From positions 70,743,001 through 70,807,000 of the forward strand of contig NC_080586.1 of assembly GCF_029962835.1 (NCBI RefSeq): 64,000 nt of DNA, in the 5' to 3' direction. Source of the DNA: Magnolia sinica. Its lineage: Eukaryota > Streptophyta > Magnoliopsida > Magnoliales > Magnoliaceae. Under the pieces are notes generated by a model. The model did not search any database and had not been told where the DNA came from. It saw only the letters and a program-made list of their open reading frames with translations. This document shows positions 22,701-35,300 of the stretch, in pieces; within the stretch, counting starts at the first letter, position 1; every line of letters begins with the position of its first letter. The translations under genes and the position numbers were made by a program.

Positions 22701-23968
22701 TTGATGTTTGGAAGAAGTGGTCGCATTGGTCTTTGCGTTCAATTTGTTGCAAGAAAAGATTGTGCTATTCTTTTTTCAGATAAATAACTGGGATGGCTTT
22801 TGGTTCAAGGAAGCATGCTGACCTGCTGGTGGCCATCCATGTTGGTTTTTGTGGCATCATGCTTTTGATTCTATATCCCTGCACAAATACGGTTAGGTAG
22901 CAATCCATTTTTCTCAAAGCTTGGACATGCATTCAGATATGAGTATCTGATACTGTTATTACCACGAGAAATTTGGACCCAATGAGAGCATGACATCAAT
23001 GTACAGTGATAACCAAGAGTCAGTCTGCACATTATCTCCCACCATTAAAAGACGGAAATCTAGCAAGTATTTTTACCAACCATTATTGGATGGTGGGAGA
23101 TACATTCACAGCTAGAGTTGGCACATGCTATGTGCGCACAACATTCTTTTCCCCTACAATAATGAACCTAATACAATAGAGTACTGTTTAAATTCTATGT
23201 TACAAGTATCCGTGCATTTATGATATCATTATCAGTATCGACACTGTGTGATACTGATACCCTAAACCATTTTGTCAAGTAATCCCAGCTTCACAGCTAG
23301 ATGATCCTTACTGCCATCATGTATGCCTCATAGTGGATGGGTTACATCCAAAACTTACCTTTTTTCCCCTTTTTATTCTTTATTCTTTTATTCTTTTCTT
23401 TCTTTCCTTTCTTCGTCGTCTTCTTCTTATATTTTTTGAGAGCACATTGATACTTGGAAACTGTAACTGAAATCAATGGTCTTAAAGTACATGGTTGAAA
23501 AGAAAAATAGTCACTGTCCAGATTAAAGTCCGTACTCCTAAAGATTAGGAGCATCCAATTGATACTATTTTACTGTTGCTCATCTGTGTTCCCACTTGAT
23601 ACCAGTTTGGGCCCACATGTGCATCATGTTGGATGTGTCACATGATGGACAGTTAGGTGCCACCGGTGTCTGATCACACAAGTAAATCACATGTCACTCT
23701 AGTAAATCATTTAGTTATTTGTTATGAAATCTTTTGGAATGCTTTTGATTCATCATGTTGCCATTTATATTGAATTCAAGTCATTACCCCAATTCTTTAG
23801 GGGAAGTTGTAATTTCTAATAGGTTTTTGTTGCTCCTTTAAACTTGTCTCTCCTTCATTTCAATCAATGCAGTACTTGGTGCCCTGTGTTCCTATCTTGT
23901 TCAAGAATAGTCAGATAGTAATTTGGAGAGGAAAAAATGATCAGGATTCTACCAATCAATCAAATTAA
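19703..23968 (+). CDS. CRS2-associated factor, mitochondrial type (CRM-domain group II intron splicing factor)
   Basis: A complete gene with five exons: 19703-20159, 21515-21642, 21740-21965, 22298-22425, 23873-23968. All introns are GT-AG and the product is 344 residues. The N-terminus is rich in Arg and Ser (MQKLHSWRRLPRQTLTFLSQ), like a mitochondrial presequence. The conserved block SDLPFDFRYSYSE and PIGFREPPRFSPFGPGRLDR is typical of plant CAF proteins. Two CRM RNA-binding modules follow: one with the GKGG loop (INLGKGGVTHNMLDDIHNHW to LLLYRGRNYDP), the second from LTFEETKEMRNRG to VPILFKNSQIVIWRGK. The family helps splice group II introns; the short form matches mitochondrial CAF (mCSF1/mCSF2 type), but I cannot say which paralogue. 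Intron 1 (1,355 bp) and intron 4 (1,447 bp) are enlarged. Confidence 0.95.
20233..21430 (-). mobile_element. Ty3/gypsy integrase fragment in CAF intron 1
   Basis: Antisense to the host gene. Minus-strand frames give integrase core pieces (HLQTNGQIEVVN at 20853-21068; RFIPCKRTLD near 21220) and, further on, an integrase C-terminal segment (LHSKKAGPYGILKKLGDNAY). The order is right but the frame is broken by shifts and stops. No LTRs. Confidence 0.8.
22426..23872 (+). other. CAF intron 4
   Basis: 1,447-bp GT-AG intron without recognised genes. It has a T-rich low-complexity run (23355-23440) and short TATC/GATA motifs near 23220-23265 that may be a worn hAT-type remnant. Confidence 0.6.
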
Positions 23969-24689
23969 AATCCGCCATGCAATGGAGTAGAGTTCGCTGA
24001 GAAGCTCATCACATTGTACAACTTGGATCTGGAAGCCACCTGGTTGAGCTCTCGAAAGCCTTGACTCAGTCGCCAAGAAAAAAAAGGGCAGAAAATGGCT
24101 TAAACAGTCATCCCTGTCTAACTCCTGGAGCAATTACCCAAGGTCAGAAATGCAAAGGACTGCTCAAGTCTCACTTCGGGTTTATGTGACATAAAAGTAT
24201 CAAAGTCAATGGAGGAGACTGCTGGCTGGAACTGTTCTCTGTGATGAAAATGCACATCTTCAGTCACCATTGAGCGCCCACTATACCAAGACCTGATTGT
24301 AAGTTCTCATGGCCTGAGGAAGAGGCCCCCTGCAGTTTTATTTTTCTCATAATTTTGGTGTGTTATATGAACATGCAGCCACAGATTTAATCAAAGAGCT
24401 CCCATCTTTTTTCTCAATCCATATACTGAGCAATCTGCTTTGTGCTGTCCTCAATTTTCAGGACGCTGTTTTGTTGAACTATGAAAATGGTGGTGTAACA
24501 GGATGCACTAGCTTTAGAGATGGATGGCTTAATCGTAGCTGACGTTAACCCATCTCTGAAATCGGCAGCTGATAACTAATGCATTTGGAAACTTTGAGCC
24601 AAAATCATCCCATTTTAAAATTTATGATTGATGACTAACTCACTTGGGAATTTTGTGTCCATCTGAATTGGCCCTATTAAGAACATTAA
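23969..24689 (+). other. Region after the CAF gene (3' UTR and intergenic)
   Basis: No coding sequence recognised. The near part is presumably the CAF 3' UTR. The polyadenylation point is not evident. Confidence 0.4.
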
Positions 24690-26070
24690 CTCTAGACCTT
24701 GATTTATTTTATTTTTTGAATCTCATCGTTTTGACCTTGTCCCAGATCTCAGCTATTTTGAATATGCCTGTCTACTTCATGTTGTTATTCAAATGTCCGA
24801 AGACGGTTTTGAGAAAATTGGAAAAACTAAGGTGGGATTTTTTGTGGAAGGGAACGGATGAAAACCATTAGTTTCACCTTATGAAATGGGAGGAAGTGTG
24901 TAAATCGTGGGATTAAGGGAGTGCAGGGTTGAGGTGTCTGGAGATGATGAATTTAGCTTTGATTGGGAAATGGGTTTGGAGGTTTGGGGTGGAAGAAGGT
25001 AGCTTATGGAGGGAGCTAGTGGGTAGGAAGTATGGGGTTGATTGCAAAAGGGGGATGGTGGACTCGACCATCATTGTTATACAGGTCATCGTATCTGTGG
25101 AAGTCGGTGACCTTGATTAGAAGTAAGGTATGGGAAGGGGTAGGTATGTCCTTAGGAAATGGTGAGAAAATTAGATTTTGGGAGGATAAATGGGTGGGAG
25201 ATCAGAAGTTAAAGGGAGGCTTTTCCTAGACTAGCAAATATAGCATTGGAGGCGAATGGATTGGTGTCGAGTCGCTTTAATATTCAAGGTGAGGAAGTGT
25301 TTTGGGCCCTGCCTTGTAGGAGGGATCTAGATGATTGCGAGTTTCAAGAGTTGATTAGATTGCTACAGGTTCTAGCCAACATTCATCTTAAGTTAGATGA
25401 CCTGTATTCAATGAGTTGGTTAAAAGAGAACTCCTGAGTTCATTTCAGTAATATCATTCTACAAGATGCTTAGTGGTGAAGGAGTGAGCAATGGAGTCTA
25501 CCAAACTTCTTATGTATTGCAATATGGGGCTCCTCCTAAGGTCGTTGCTTTCGCATGGTTCGTGGGATGCCATAAAGTTCTAAAAATCGACAATCTTCAC
25601 GAGAGGAAGATGATTCTTCCAAATATATGCTTAATGTGTTATCTAGTGGAGGAATCGGTAGATCATTTGTTTATTCATTGCTTTTTTGCAAGGAAGATGT
25701 GGGAAGGCTTCTTTGATTTGTTGCAAACAGATTGGGTTTTGCCGTGTTCTATAGGTCAGTTCTTTTTAAATTGGCATGTCAGCTCCTTGGGGAAGAATGG
25801 GAGTAAAGTGTGGCATCTTTGTCTGTTAGTAGGGATGTGGTTCCTATGGTTAAAAAGAAACAATCATTGCTTTAGGAATCGAGCAGGGTGAGTTTTTGAG
25901 GTGTTTATTTGGGGTAAAATGCATGTGATGGAATGGGCATTAGCATTAAAGGCTATAGCTATTTTCCTGATAATTGGCATGAGCTGTAATATCCTTTTGG
26001 TTTTCTTTGTACATTTGTATATTTTGGCTGTGACCTTCTCTTAATAAAATGTTCCAATGTTCAAAAAAGA
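24690..26070 (+). mobile_element. LINE (L1-type) relict, RT C-terminal and zf-RVT
   Basis: Broken frames read YFMLLFKCPKTVLRKLEKLR and DFLWKG near 24770-24850, then NLALIGKWVWRFGVEEGSLW near 24950. The zinc-binding block at 25466-25891 reads APPKVVAFAWFVG, ILPNICLMC, DHLFIHC. The 3' end at about 26000-26070 has a TTAATAAAATG tail and an A run. It is 5'-truncated and inactive. Confidence 0.85.
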
Positions 26071-26315
26071 AGCAAATTAGGAATTTTAATGGTAGCTTGG
26101 TAGAAGTTCAACTTGATGGTCATTAAATCCCTTTACCCCACCTTAGATTGCCTGGTGCAATTGCCACTAGGCGGACGTTTGTGCATAAAAACATTTAAAA
26201 GGAGGGCTTTAGCTTGGGCCAGGAGCATGATTTCAAAATTTAAAAAAAGGAAGTTTAGGGTCTATTTGGGATCTAGCCGACATAAGTTGATCAAGCTAAA
26301 TGAGTTACCACTTTA

Positions 26316-26509
26316 GGGATCGTTTGGGTGCATGTATTCGGTGGTAATTGGTGTGAATCAGCAAATCCAGTGTGTTAGGGAGAGTGTATTTGTGTGAACT
26401 GGAATCCAATTCACACCAAAAGCCCCTTGTTTAGAAAACACATCAAGACCCAACTATTCCAATTAACATAAATTTCAATGCATATGAAATTCACTCCCAA
26501 ATGACCCCT
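26316..26509. mobile_element. Short Tourist-like MITE
   Basis: The left end GGGATCGTTTGGGTGCATG and the reversed right end GGGGTCATTTGGGAGTGAAT are inverted repeats. TTA precedes it and TTTAA follows. About 195 bp, non-coding. Confidence 0.6.
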
Positions 26510-28800
26510 TTAATATGGTTGTATTATATTTATAAAGCATAAAGTTAATTCTCCCTGATATTCAAATGTTAAGCATTTGGGAATTAGTTGGTGAAAGTGG
26601 GTTTTCAGGGGGGGGGGGGGTGGTGGGGTGGGTTGGTTTGTTTGTTTGTAAATTCAAAGTTAGATTACTAATCAAAGGCTTTAAACAAATGGGTAAATCA
26701 ATCCTACGTGAAAAGGCATTACTAGCTAGAGGGTAGATAGTGAGGAGGATTGTGCTCTTGGATCTACCGTTCGTGGATAATTTCCCAAAAGAATGGTCGG
26801 AGCTGCACTTCTCCAGGGTGTTCAGGAGATTTAAGGTTGGCAAAGGAGGTTGTTATCCCCTACATTAGGGTTCGTGTGAATGGGGAGAATAGAGGAGGTG
26901 AATCACCCGGCTAACAGGAATGAGGAAATGAAAGAGACGGGAGGCTCGATCTCAAGGAAGGGAGATAATAGGGTTGACAAGGATTATGGCAAGGGAAAAC
27001 ATAGATCCTACCAAGATTTCAAGGGAGACAATATCAAGGGGATGAGACACATGGCGAAAGGCAACAATGCAGGGGCATTTTCACACGGGCTCGGAGTGAG
27101 GTGGCCTGTGTGAAGCAAGGGCACACTTGAGGTGGGCAGCCCGTGTGAGGTGGGTGGTTCATGTAAGGCGAGATCCATGTGAAGAGGGGCCCATGAAGGG
27201 GGGGTTCAGCCAAGGGCCTGACCTGGGCTATGAGATAAAGGGATTGATTCGCCAATGGGAGGTCCCGTGTTCGAAACTCCTCTCCGGGGTGATTAATGCA
27301 GGGTCATGCTCGAGTGGGGTGGCCTGCCCGAAGTAGGGGTGGGTGGCATGATTGATTGTTATCAGAATTATATTTAATCCTTGCCAAAAAGAAATATATC
27401 TCTGATACATAATTTCATTTAACTAAGATGAGACAAGATGAACTTTGTTTTAGGCTTCTATGCCAAACAGGCATTTAGGAGAGTTAACATGGTAAGCCAT
27501 GAGTGACTTCCCTCTCCATGCATGATTATAAGGCTTTCCATCCTCACACGATCACATGTACCAATGTATCATACGGGTAAAGATATTCGAGCCATCGATT
27601 AGGGGGGCTCCCAACATGGAGATGTGCTCAGAAATGAGTCTGGTTCACTGATTGTGTAGGTGACAATCTAATGTGTGGTCAGCAAAATCTTGGCTGCCAT
27701 CTTTAAAACCGTCCACATGATTAGTATAATCTACACGGGGAACCTTTGATGGGGCAACTTTAATCTCTCTCAGATGAGTCTGAACTTTGTGCTGGTGATT
27801 ATAAACAATGGACCCATCTAATATATGGCTCAGATGTTCCATATGTACATCATGTTGGCACATGTAGGGATGTATCTGACCGTAGCTTATACAAGGAAGA
27901 GATTGGCAATCCCCTTAACAATGGTCATGCTAGCTCCCCTTCATGCTCACCCCTGAGGTTCCTGTTTCATTCCCAAATTTTGGATCAGGTCACATGGGCC
28001 CACATCAGCTTCAATCAGATATAAAATAAAAGAAAAAAGAAAAAAAGGATGGGCCTGACTCAATCAAGCTGCCCGGGGTCCACTAGAACAAGCAGGATTT
28101 GTACTGTCCACTTCCATTGGTAAAGCATTAGCAAGCAATTTCCAGTCAATAGGTTCTGAAACTCAACCGAGTCACCTCTAACTGGACTAGATTTCGTGCA
28201 GCCTTTTGGGAACTAGTTGATGACGTGACTGAGTCACTTACCTGGTGAACTACTTCGTTGGCAAAACATGGAAACGTTAATGCTAGGACACAACTTTAAC
28301 TCACAATAGGCAAACTTGCACAAGCCAGCCAAGTAACCTTCATTATATATATATATAAAACTGATACCCAACAAGTTTAATATTAACTATCATGAAAATA
28401 ATCTATATTAAGCTATTTAATATGTCGAGTCAAGTAATGTCTTCTAGTTGACTTGGCTGGAAATGTCATTTCATTTGAGAGATGTGCCATGAAGAACCCA
28501 AGAATACAAGTGTGCAAACTGCACACATGCAACTCATATGAGCTTGGGCCCATAGCTCATGGGCCATTCTAAAAAACCCATTTCATGGTTTAGTGGAACG
28601 TGTCAACATTTTCTACTCACTTAACCCACACATCAACATGATGTCATGGTCCAGAGTTGAGAGTTGAGTGACCTGAGTCCAGTTTTTGGGTTTTTGAACT
28701 ATGGCCCAACCAAAAATGCTGTACCTACATTCAATTGACATACAACAAACAAGAGGAAGCAAGCAAGCAAGCAATATGAATGCACCAAATAACATTACCC
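26510..28800. other. Intergenic, no recognised gene
   Basis: It contains a G run (26608-26620) and a GTGTGAGGTGGG-rich low-complexity stretch (27070-27210). AT repeats lie near 28345. The small ORFs give no family I recognise; 26650-26880 (+) could be LINE ORF1 debris but the evidence is thin. Confidence 0.45.
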
Positions 28801-29086
28801 AAAATACATAAAAGAGTTTAATTCGGATCCTGATACATCTTACAAAGACATCAACACCATAACAAACATATCAAGGTTGGATTTATCAAAACCCAATTTT
28901 GCACACAAGTCCATCCATGGCCCATTCTAATCCTTCCCGTCAGTACCTGAACCTTTTCTGGCCATGGGAAGAAAAACCCACATCATATTCTTCTCCGGAC
29001 AAAAGATTTGACCAACACCAGCCTCTTCTTCTTCTCAAACCATCAGCCAAGACAGGAAGACGCAGCGAAGCATGACCAAGGTACTA
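28801..29086 (-). other. Probable PAC 3' UTR
   Basis: Sequence directly downstream of the PAC stop on the minus strand. No coding content. The poly(A) site is not identified. Confidence 0.4.
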
Positions 29087-29320
29087 CTACCATTTCAGTG
29101 TTATTGCTAAGTCTAATAGAGCTTCTACCTGACGTACGGCTTGCTGCTTCTCCTGTTGCTTCAACCTAGTAGCAACAGATTCAGGATCAAAACCTTGCAT
29201 GGTCTGTGATTGGTCTTGTTCTGACCGGACCTCTTGCAGCAATGCATCGACTTCCCGGATGAAATCGGCCCTCAGCAGCATCTCATCATCTTCTGGTGGC
29301 AGACCAATGCGACCTACATG
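29087..29320 (-). CDS. PAC: PAC terminal exon
   Basis: 77 codons plus TAG. The acceptor is TTGGTCAG. It codes for [19 protein letters not shown], then [16 protein letters not shown] and the conserved end [11 protein letters not shown]. Confidence 0.94.
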   Translation of the reverse strand, partial: HVGRIGLPPEDDEMLLRADFIREVDALLQEVRSEQDQSQTMQGFDPESVATRLKQQEKQQAVRQVEALLDLAITLKW

Positions 29321-32300
29321 CTGACCAAAACAAACAGAACAACACCAAATGTTGACTGCCTTTAGAAGTGTGACGCTTACAGAACATCAACCAAGTTGAG
29401 ACCAAGATTTCCAGTTACCAACTAAGTGTCAGCAGAGAATCTGATATGAAAGGGGGAGGGTACATGGGTCTAGTGGTACCGGTACCACCATAAGCTATGG
29501 TAGTTCTGGGAACATGTGGGGACCACATGATGTGTGGGCTACATCTACTCCGTCCATCAGATGCGTCACCCTAAAGTACCCCCGGGGCCTAAAATTCAGG
29601 CCGATCCAAAACCCAGGTGAGCCACAGCATTGGGAATAAGCTGGGAGGAGATGTCCACCCTTGATTTGATGGGGGCCCACCATGTTATGCATATGGAATC
29701 CAGGCTGTAAAAACCTTTCATCTGGCCTGGCACCAAATATCAGATGGGCCCCACAGAAAATCAAGGGTGGGTGTCCCCACCCACCTTGTTCCCTGTTCTC
29801 TGATTTTCTGAACTTGGGGGTTTATTGAGGTGACACATCGGATTGATGTGTTGGATGAAATATATACATCTCATGGGCCCCACATCTGCCTGGTACCACT
29901 GATGCCAATGCCAAAGGAGCACCTGTTTATGGAGACAGTGAGACACCCTTTCTTTCTACTTATGCTAATAGAATAGTGCAACTTGCTTGAGGATAGTGCA
30001 TACGCCCATGCACATATACAAGGCAGCTCATGTATAAGCTACCCTATGTGCCACTGTGGCAATTAACTATAAGATTCAATCCATCCATCAGGGTGGCCCC
30101 CCTGTATAGATGCCCTGGTCCAAGAAATCAGTAGGTTCACTAATCAGGTGTACCACAGTTTATGGAACAAATGTATGGCTGAATAAAACTTGGGTCAGGT
30201 TTTCAAATCCGTCCAACTATTTCTACCATCGTGGTGGTCCACCTGATGAACAGACCAGCCTGATTTTCGGGTTAGCAGATCGTCAAGGTTGGCGGCTGGC
30301 TTGGATGTTGTACTTGTTTGCTGTGCTGGCACATGTGGTGGCATGGAGATGACAGTCCTTGTACACATATGGGGTTAGCAAACCTCCTTCGTGATAATTG
30401 AGGGAATTTGTTATTGGGGTTAAACATCTGGGTTTCCCTTGCCCATCCCTTCGGCCATGTGGTTGTCTTAGCTGAAGGGGCGCCTTGCGCTTCTCGCATT
30501 ATTTCAGGGACCATATCCCCTACAAGTTCATACCATTGCATCACCAAAAATGTGGGAGAATGCCAATTCAATATAATATTTTTTAAGATTAACTAAAGTA
30601 ATCAAGCATCTAGAAGAATCAGATCACACTTTGTTACGGGTCACGCACTTATGACACTCACTCCCATCCCCTAATACGCAAAAGATGGAATAGCAGAATC
30701 ATGGTAATAGGGCTGTGAAAGGTGGGGCTTGGGGTTGGCTTCAGCCTAGAAATTGAACTGGTCAGGCAGGCCTATTCAAAATTTTGATTTTTCATGGCCT
30801 GCGCCTGGCCCATTGACAGCCTACATAAGTGTAAATTTCGGTACAGGTAGGAATCGAAGGAATGCGAATGCTACTAGCACCAGCAGGATAAGAAACTACT
30901 TGTGTGCCAGCATTGCACCCACGCATAAGATCTAGGGCATTCATCACACAAACCCTCCACGTACCCTGGCTCAAATAATCAGGCAAGTCTGCTCACCAGG
31001 TTGGCCACACAAGTAAATCAAATGTGGACCATAGATTAGCTGTCCATTTTTCATAAAGAGGGTGCAAACTTCACAAAAAGAAAGAAGAAAGTAAAAAAGC
31101 AATACCAACTAAAAAAAATAGTTAAAAAGAAGCAGCACATGAGACGTACCTTATCAATGTCCAACCCAGCTGGAACAAGTATACTGAAAGGATCCTCTCT
31201 TGGAAAGGTATCAATCATGCGTTTTCTGCATTCCTTAAGCCACTCTTCATCATGAAATCCATCGTGCAAGTTCAAAAGATCGTTCAGCAACCTCATGGAA
31301 GGAGTAGCCTCCCTCTTCAGTATCTCCATCTAAAAATTGAAAAAGAGTAGAAACTTGTGTGGCATTCCAGCAATGAATGTAACTAGAGAAAAACAAAAAG
31401 GCAGTGCAAGGAGAACTTGGGTGTTTGATTATCATACCTCTACCCTCCTGTACAAGAGATCTAAACTTCTAATGGCATCCTTTTCATCCTGGCGAAATAA
31501 AGAATAGAAGATAAAAATCCATTATCAGCCTTGTGATGGGAGAAAAATCCAATGATAGACAATTCCACTGAATTTCTTGTCATAATAAAACCAGTATATA
31601 CAGAAAGGCAAATTTCATTGTATAAAACCATTATGTTTAGCAGAAAAGCACATCAGTCAACAAAACAAAATACATCGACAGCATGAAGAAATAGACACAT
31701 GACAATTGTTTCAATAGGCTCTATTTATACCAAGTTATAAGAAGAATGGGAAAGATGTAACACCAATGACTATTTTAAAGTAAAGCCTCCTAGTGGTGAT
31801 GATCTCAAGCGTACAAAATTGAGGCAGGGTTTCAAAGTTCATGCTACCTCTCAAAGAGAGAGACAAACTCCAGCAACAAATCAAAAAGAGAAATGGTTAA
31901 GCGATTCATGCAAATGAATGAAGAGGCGATTCACAGCAGAAATGCAGACCACTCACCAGGTGGTCACATTGTGAGCATGACCTGGGACAAAAATCAGGCT
32001 GGTTCATTCAACAGATGGGCAACACAATCGTGAGAAAACATGGATCGTTAGTGAAAAGATTACCACGGGTCTATATTCCAATGCACAGAGTGGCCCACCT
32101 GCTTAGTGGACTTTTTGTGCCAAGGATATGTTCATGGCAGGACCTATCTGATTGAAGCATGCCACGTCTATCATGAGAGAACCAAGCACATTAAAGTAGA
32201 TTGCCACTTCATCCTGGAGAAAGTGGCTAGCAAGGAAATTTGCATCAATGTTTTCAATATCGGTATCGACGAATGTAATGCACCCTTGAGATACAAAAAT

Positions 32301-35300
32301 ATATCGGGTTATCCATTGGACATATCGGATATATCGAATAATGTTTTGCTGTTTTTGGGAAACATTGGAAAAATTGTCCAATTTTTCAATGAAACTTCAA
32401 ATGTTAAAAAGGACATCATCGTACACTTAGAAATCAAAATATCACAAAAAAACAAGTGCACATAAAAAATTTTCTTTGTATAATGTCCTAAACTATGCAC
32501 GGTCTGACAAAAGTGATGCAACTATATATATATATATATATATATATTCACACATGCACTCACACCACAGTGGAATTTCACCACAATGGGTACTCGAACC
32601 CATGACCTCGTGTTGAAACTCTTGTGAGTCTACCACGGAGGCACGAGTAAGGACCCAAGTGATGCAACTATCTTAAAATCAATTCATATCATTTATAAAT
32701 CTAAGAAATGGATTAGAAGATTTGACAGAAAAAAAGGGATTTGTAAGGTTTTTTTCATTTGCAAGTGAGGTTGTCACTATCGATGTACCGATAATACTAT
32801 TGCCGATACATCATCGATACAATGCGATACATTGCAATAATATCGCCGATATCCAAAAGTCCCGCAACTCCCTATGGGTTTCGTATCGTTGAACTGCGAT
32901 ATTGATAATATCGAGCGATTCACAAACATTGATTTGCATGCTATTTGTCAAGTCCCAAGATCAATTGGCAAGTATATTCACTAAAGCTCTGGGCGGTACT
33001 CATTTACATCGTCTCTTTGTCAAGCCAGGCATTCACAATATATATGCTCCCAACTTGCAAGGGAGTGTAACGGGTGTGGGCCGTACCACTGTACGGCCGA
33101 GCCATCTCCATCTTCTAGCACTTATATGCCATTTAGAAGAGTTTAGGACATAATGGATATTATTGCTTTTGCTATTAAAGGACACAACTGGTATTTTTTG
33201 CTTTTGTTACGTGCGCACGCACGCACACACACGAACTGTACATGTAAACTCAAGCCATATAATTCGTGGGCTTCAATTCAGATGGATATTGAACATAATT
33301 AAATTGATTTGATGTCCTGCTTGGCTGATTGGTGGACATTTAATGGACAGCAGGACAAGAACATTCAATGGTCCAAATTCAACAAACAGATGCTAATTAA
33401 TCAGAGATTAGGACCACCAAATCAGTATGAACTTTGGAAACTAAATTCTCTAATACTGCCCCACAACTTGGACAGTTTTGGTTAAGCTGATGTATGCCAC
33501 ATCTGCAATTTCAAAGTGCTCGAGTATCAACTATCACACTCTACTGAATTAAATCCCTTTGACAACCACTTCTCCACCCCTCTCCTGCATCTTGCAAACC
33601 ACTTCTTCTCTCCCCACATGCACAGTATGTGTCATATCCACTAGTATTATTTAAGGTGAGTGCAAAACATATTCAAGAGTTTTGCTAAATATGTAACCTC
33701 TACATAAGGACAGCTTGTGCGAACATGGCATGTGAGTGGGAAATGAGACTTGTAGGTGGACCCCCATGATGAAGATACCTAACCCAAAACTAGATCAGTC
33801 AACTCAGCAGGTAGGCCACATCACCAAAAAAAAAAAAAAAGGACAGTTGCCAAATGCCAGAAAGTCCATATTCAACCTACGCTACAGCCTGCTTGACCTC
33901 TGGACCGGTTTGAGTTTTGACTTTGTACCAGACCAATTTCATATGGAGCCCACCTGATCCATAGCTTGGATGTCAACATTTTCAACAAGATTCTTGATCT
34001 TTGCCAGAGGTTGAGTGTTCCCTTGCATCATGCTCCCTGGGAGACAAATTAGTTGGAGAACTCAGGAAAAGATTGTGTTTCCTATCCCTGTAGTTTCAGG
34101 ACTCTGATTTTCTTTAAGCAATTCTTTTGACTCCTTATTGCTCTTTACAATATATATACACATACAGAGAGAGATGCTCACATGCAACTAGTTGTATGTC
34201 CAACTAGTTGGTGTGTGGGACCCACCATGGTGTTTGTACATCACCTTGCCCACCCATTAAAATTATCCTATCATGAAAATGAGATGCCCCAAAAATTAGG
34301 TTGATCCAACTTTTAGGTGGGGTACACCACAACATTCACATGAAGCATCCCATTTTCCTGGTTGGATCGTCCTGATTTTTAGGGCATCCTATTTTTATGG
34401 TGGGACAATCTTGCCGGATGGACAAGATATCATACAAACACCATGGTGGGCCTCACACACCAACTAGTTGTGTGTGAGCATTACTCATGTGTGTGTGTAT
34501 ATATATATATATGGAAAAGGTTCTATGCGGTCGAGCTCATGGGAACTTCCCATGAGGTCGAGCTGTGTGGGCCACCATGATGCGTGTTGACCATCTACCC
34601 CATCAATAAGATGCACCATTCCATGGTGGGCCTGGGGCTTAAAAATCAAGTCAATCCTTGACTTTTGTGGGCCACACCACATACAAAAGTTGAGAGGGGA
34701 TACCCACCATTAAAACATTCATAATCATTTGTTGGGCCCACCGAGATGTGGTTCACAAATCCAACCCATCCATTGTGTCTGTCGTACTTGGATGAGGGGT
34801 CAAACCAAGTTTCAGATGCATCCAAATTTTAGGTGGGCCCCACCAAGTGTTTTTATATGTTTTAGGCATGTCTTCACACGGTTTTAGATGGTATGGCCCA
34901 CTTGAGTTCCGTATACAGCTGATTTTTGGGATATCCCATAACCTAAAGGGGACCCATCAAATGCACGATGTTGATGGTCTACACGCATCAAGGTGGGCCC
35001 CACACAACTCGACCTCATGGGAAGTTCCCATGAGGTCGGTTCTATGAGGTCGAGCTCATGGGAACTTCCCATGAAGTCAAGCTGTGTGGGCCCCACCATG
35101 ATGCGTGTCGACCATCAACACCGTGCATTTGATGGGTCCCCTTTAGGTTATGGGATATCCCAAAAATCAGCCGTATACGGAACTCAGCTGGGCCATACCA
35201 TCTAAAACCATGTGAAGACATGCCTAAAACATATAAAATCACTTGGTGGGGCCCACTTGAGTTTTGGATGTGGCTGAAACTTAGTCTGACCCCTCATCCA

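Larger units (their letters stand above)
32150..33200 (+). mobile_element. Ty1/copia RNase H end plus 3' LTR start
   Basis: A coding fragment [14 protein letters not shown] is cut by the hAT element 32246-32941 and resumes after it ([31 protein letters not shown]), the usual copia C-terminus. The purine-rich GCAAGGGAG at 33057 precedes a likely LTR start TGTAACGGGTG at 33066. The remainder of the LTR is not delimited. Confidence 0.8.

Noticed and set aside
23200..23270. Further hAT-type TATCG element in CAF intron 4
   Set aside because: GATATCATTATCAGTATCG is suggestive, but no paired ends or 8-bp duplication could be found.
30708..30823. Confident hAT MITE call
   Set aside because: The ends look right, but the flanks CATGGTAA and CATAAGTG do not match; kept only as a weak feature.
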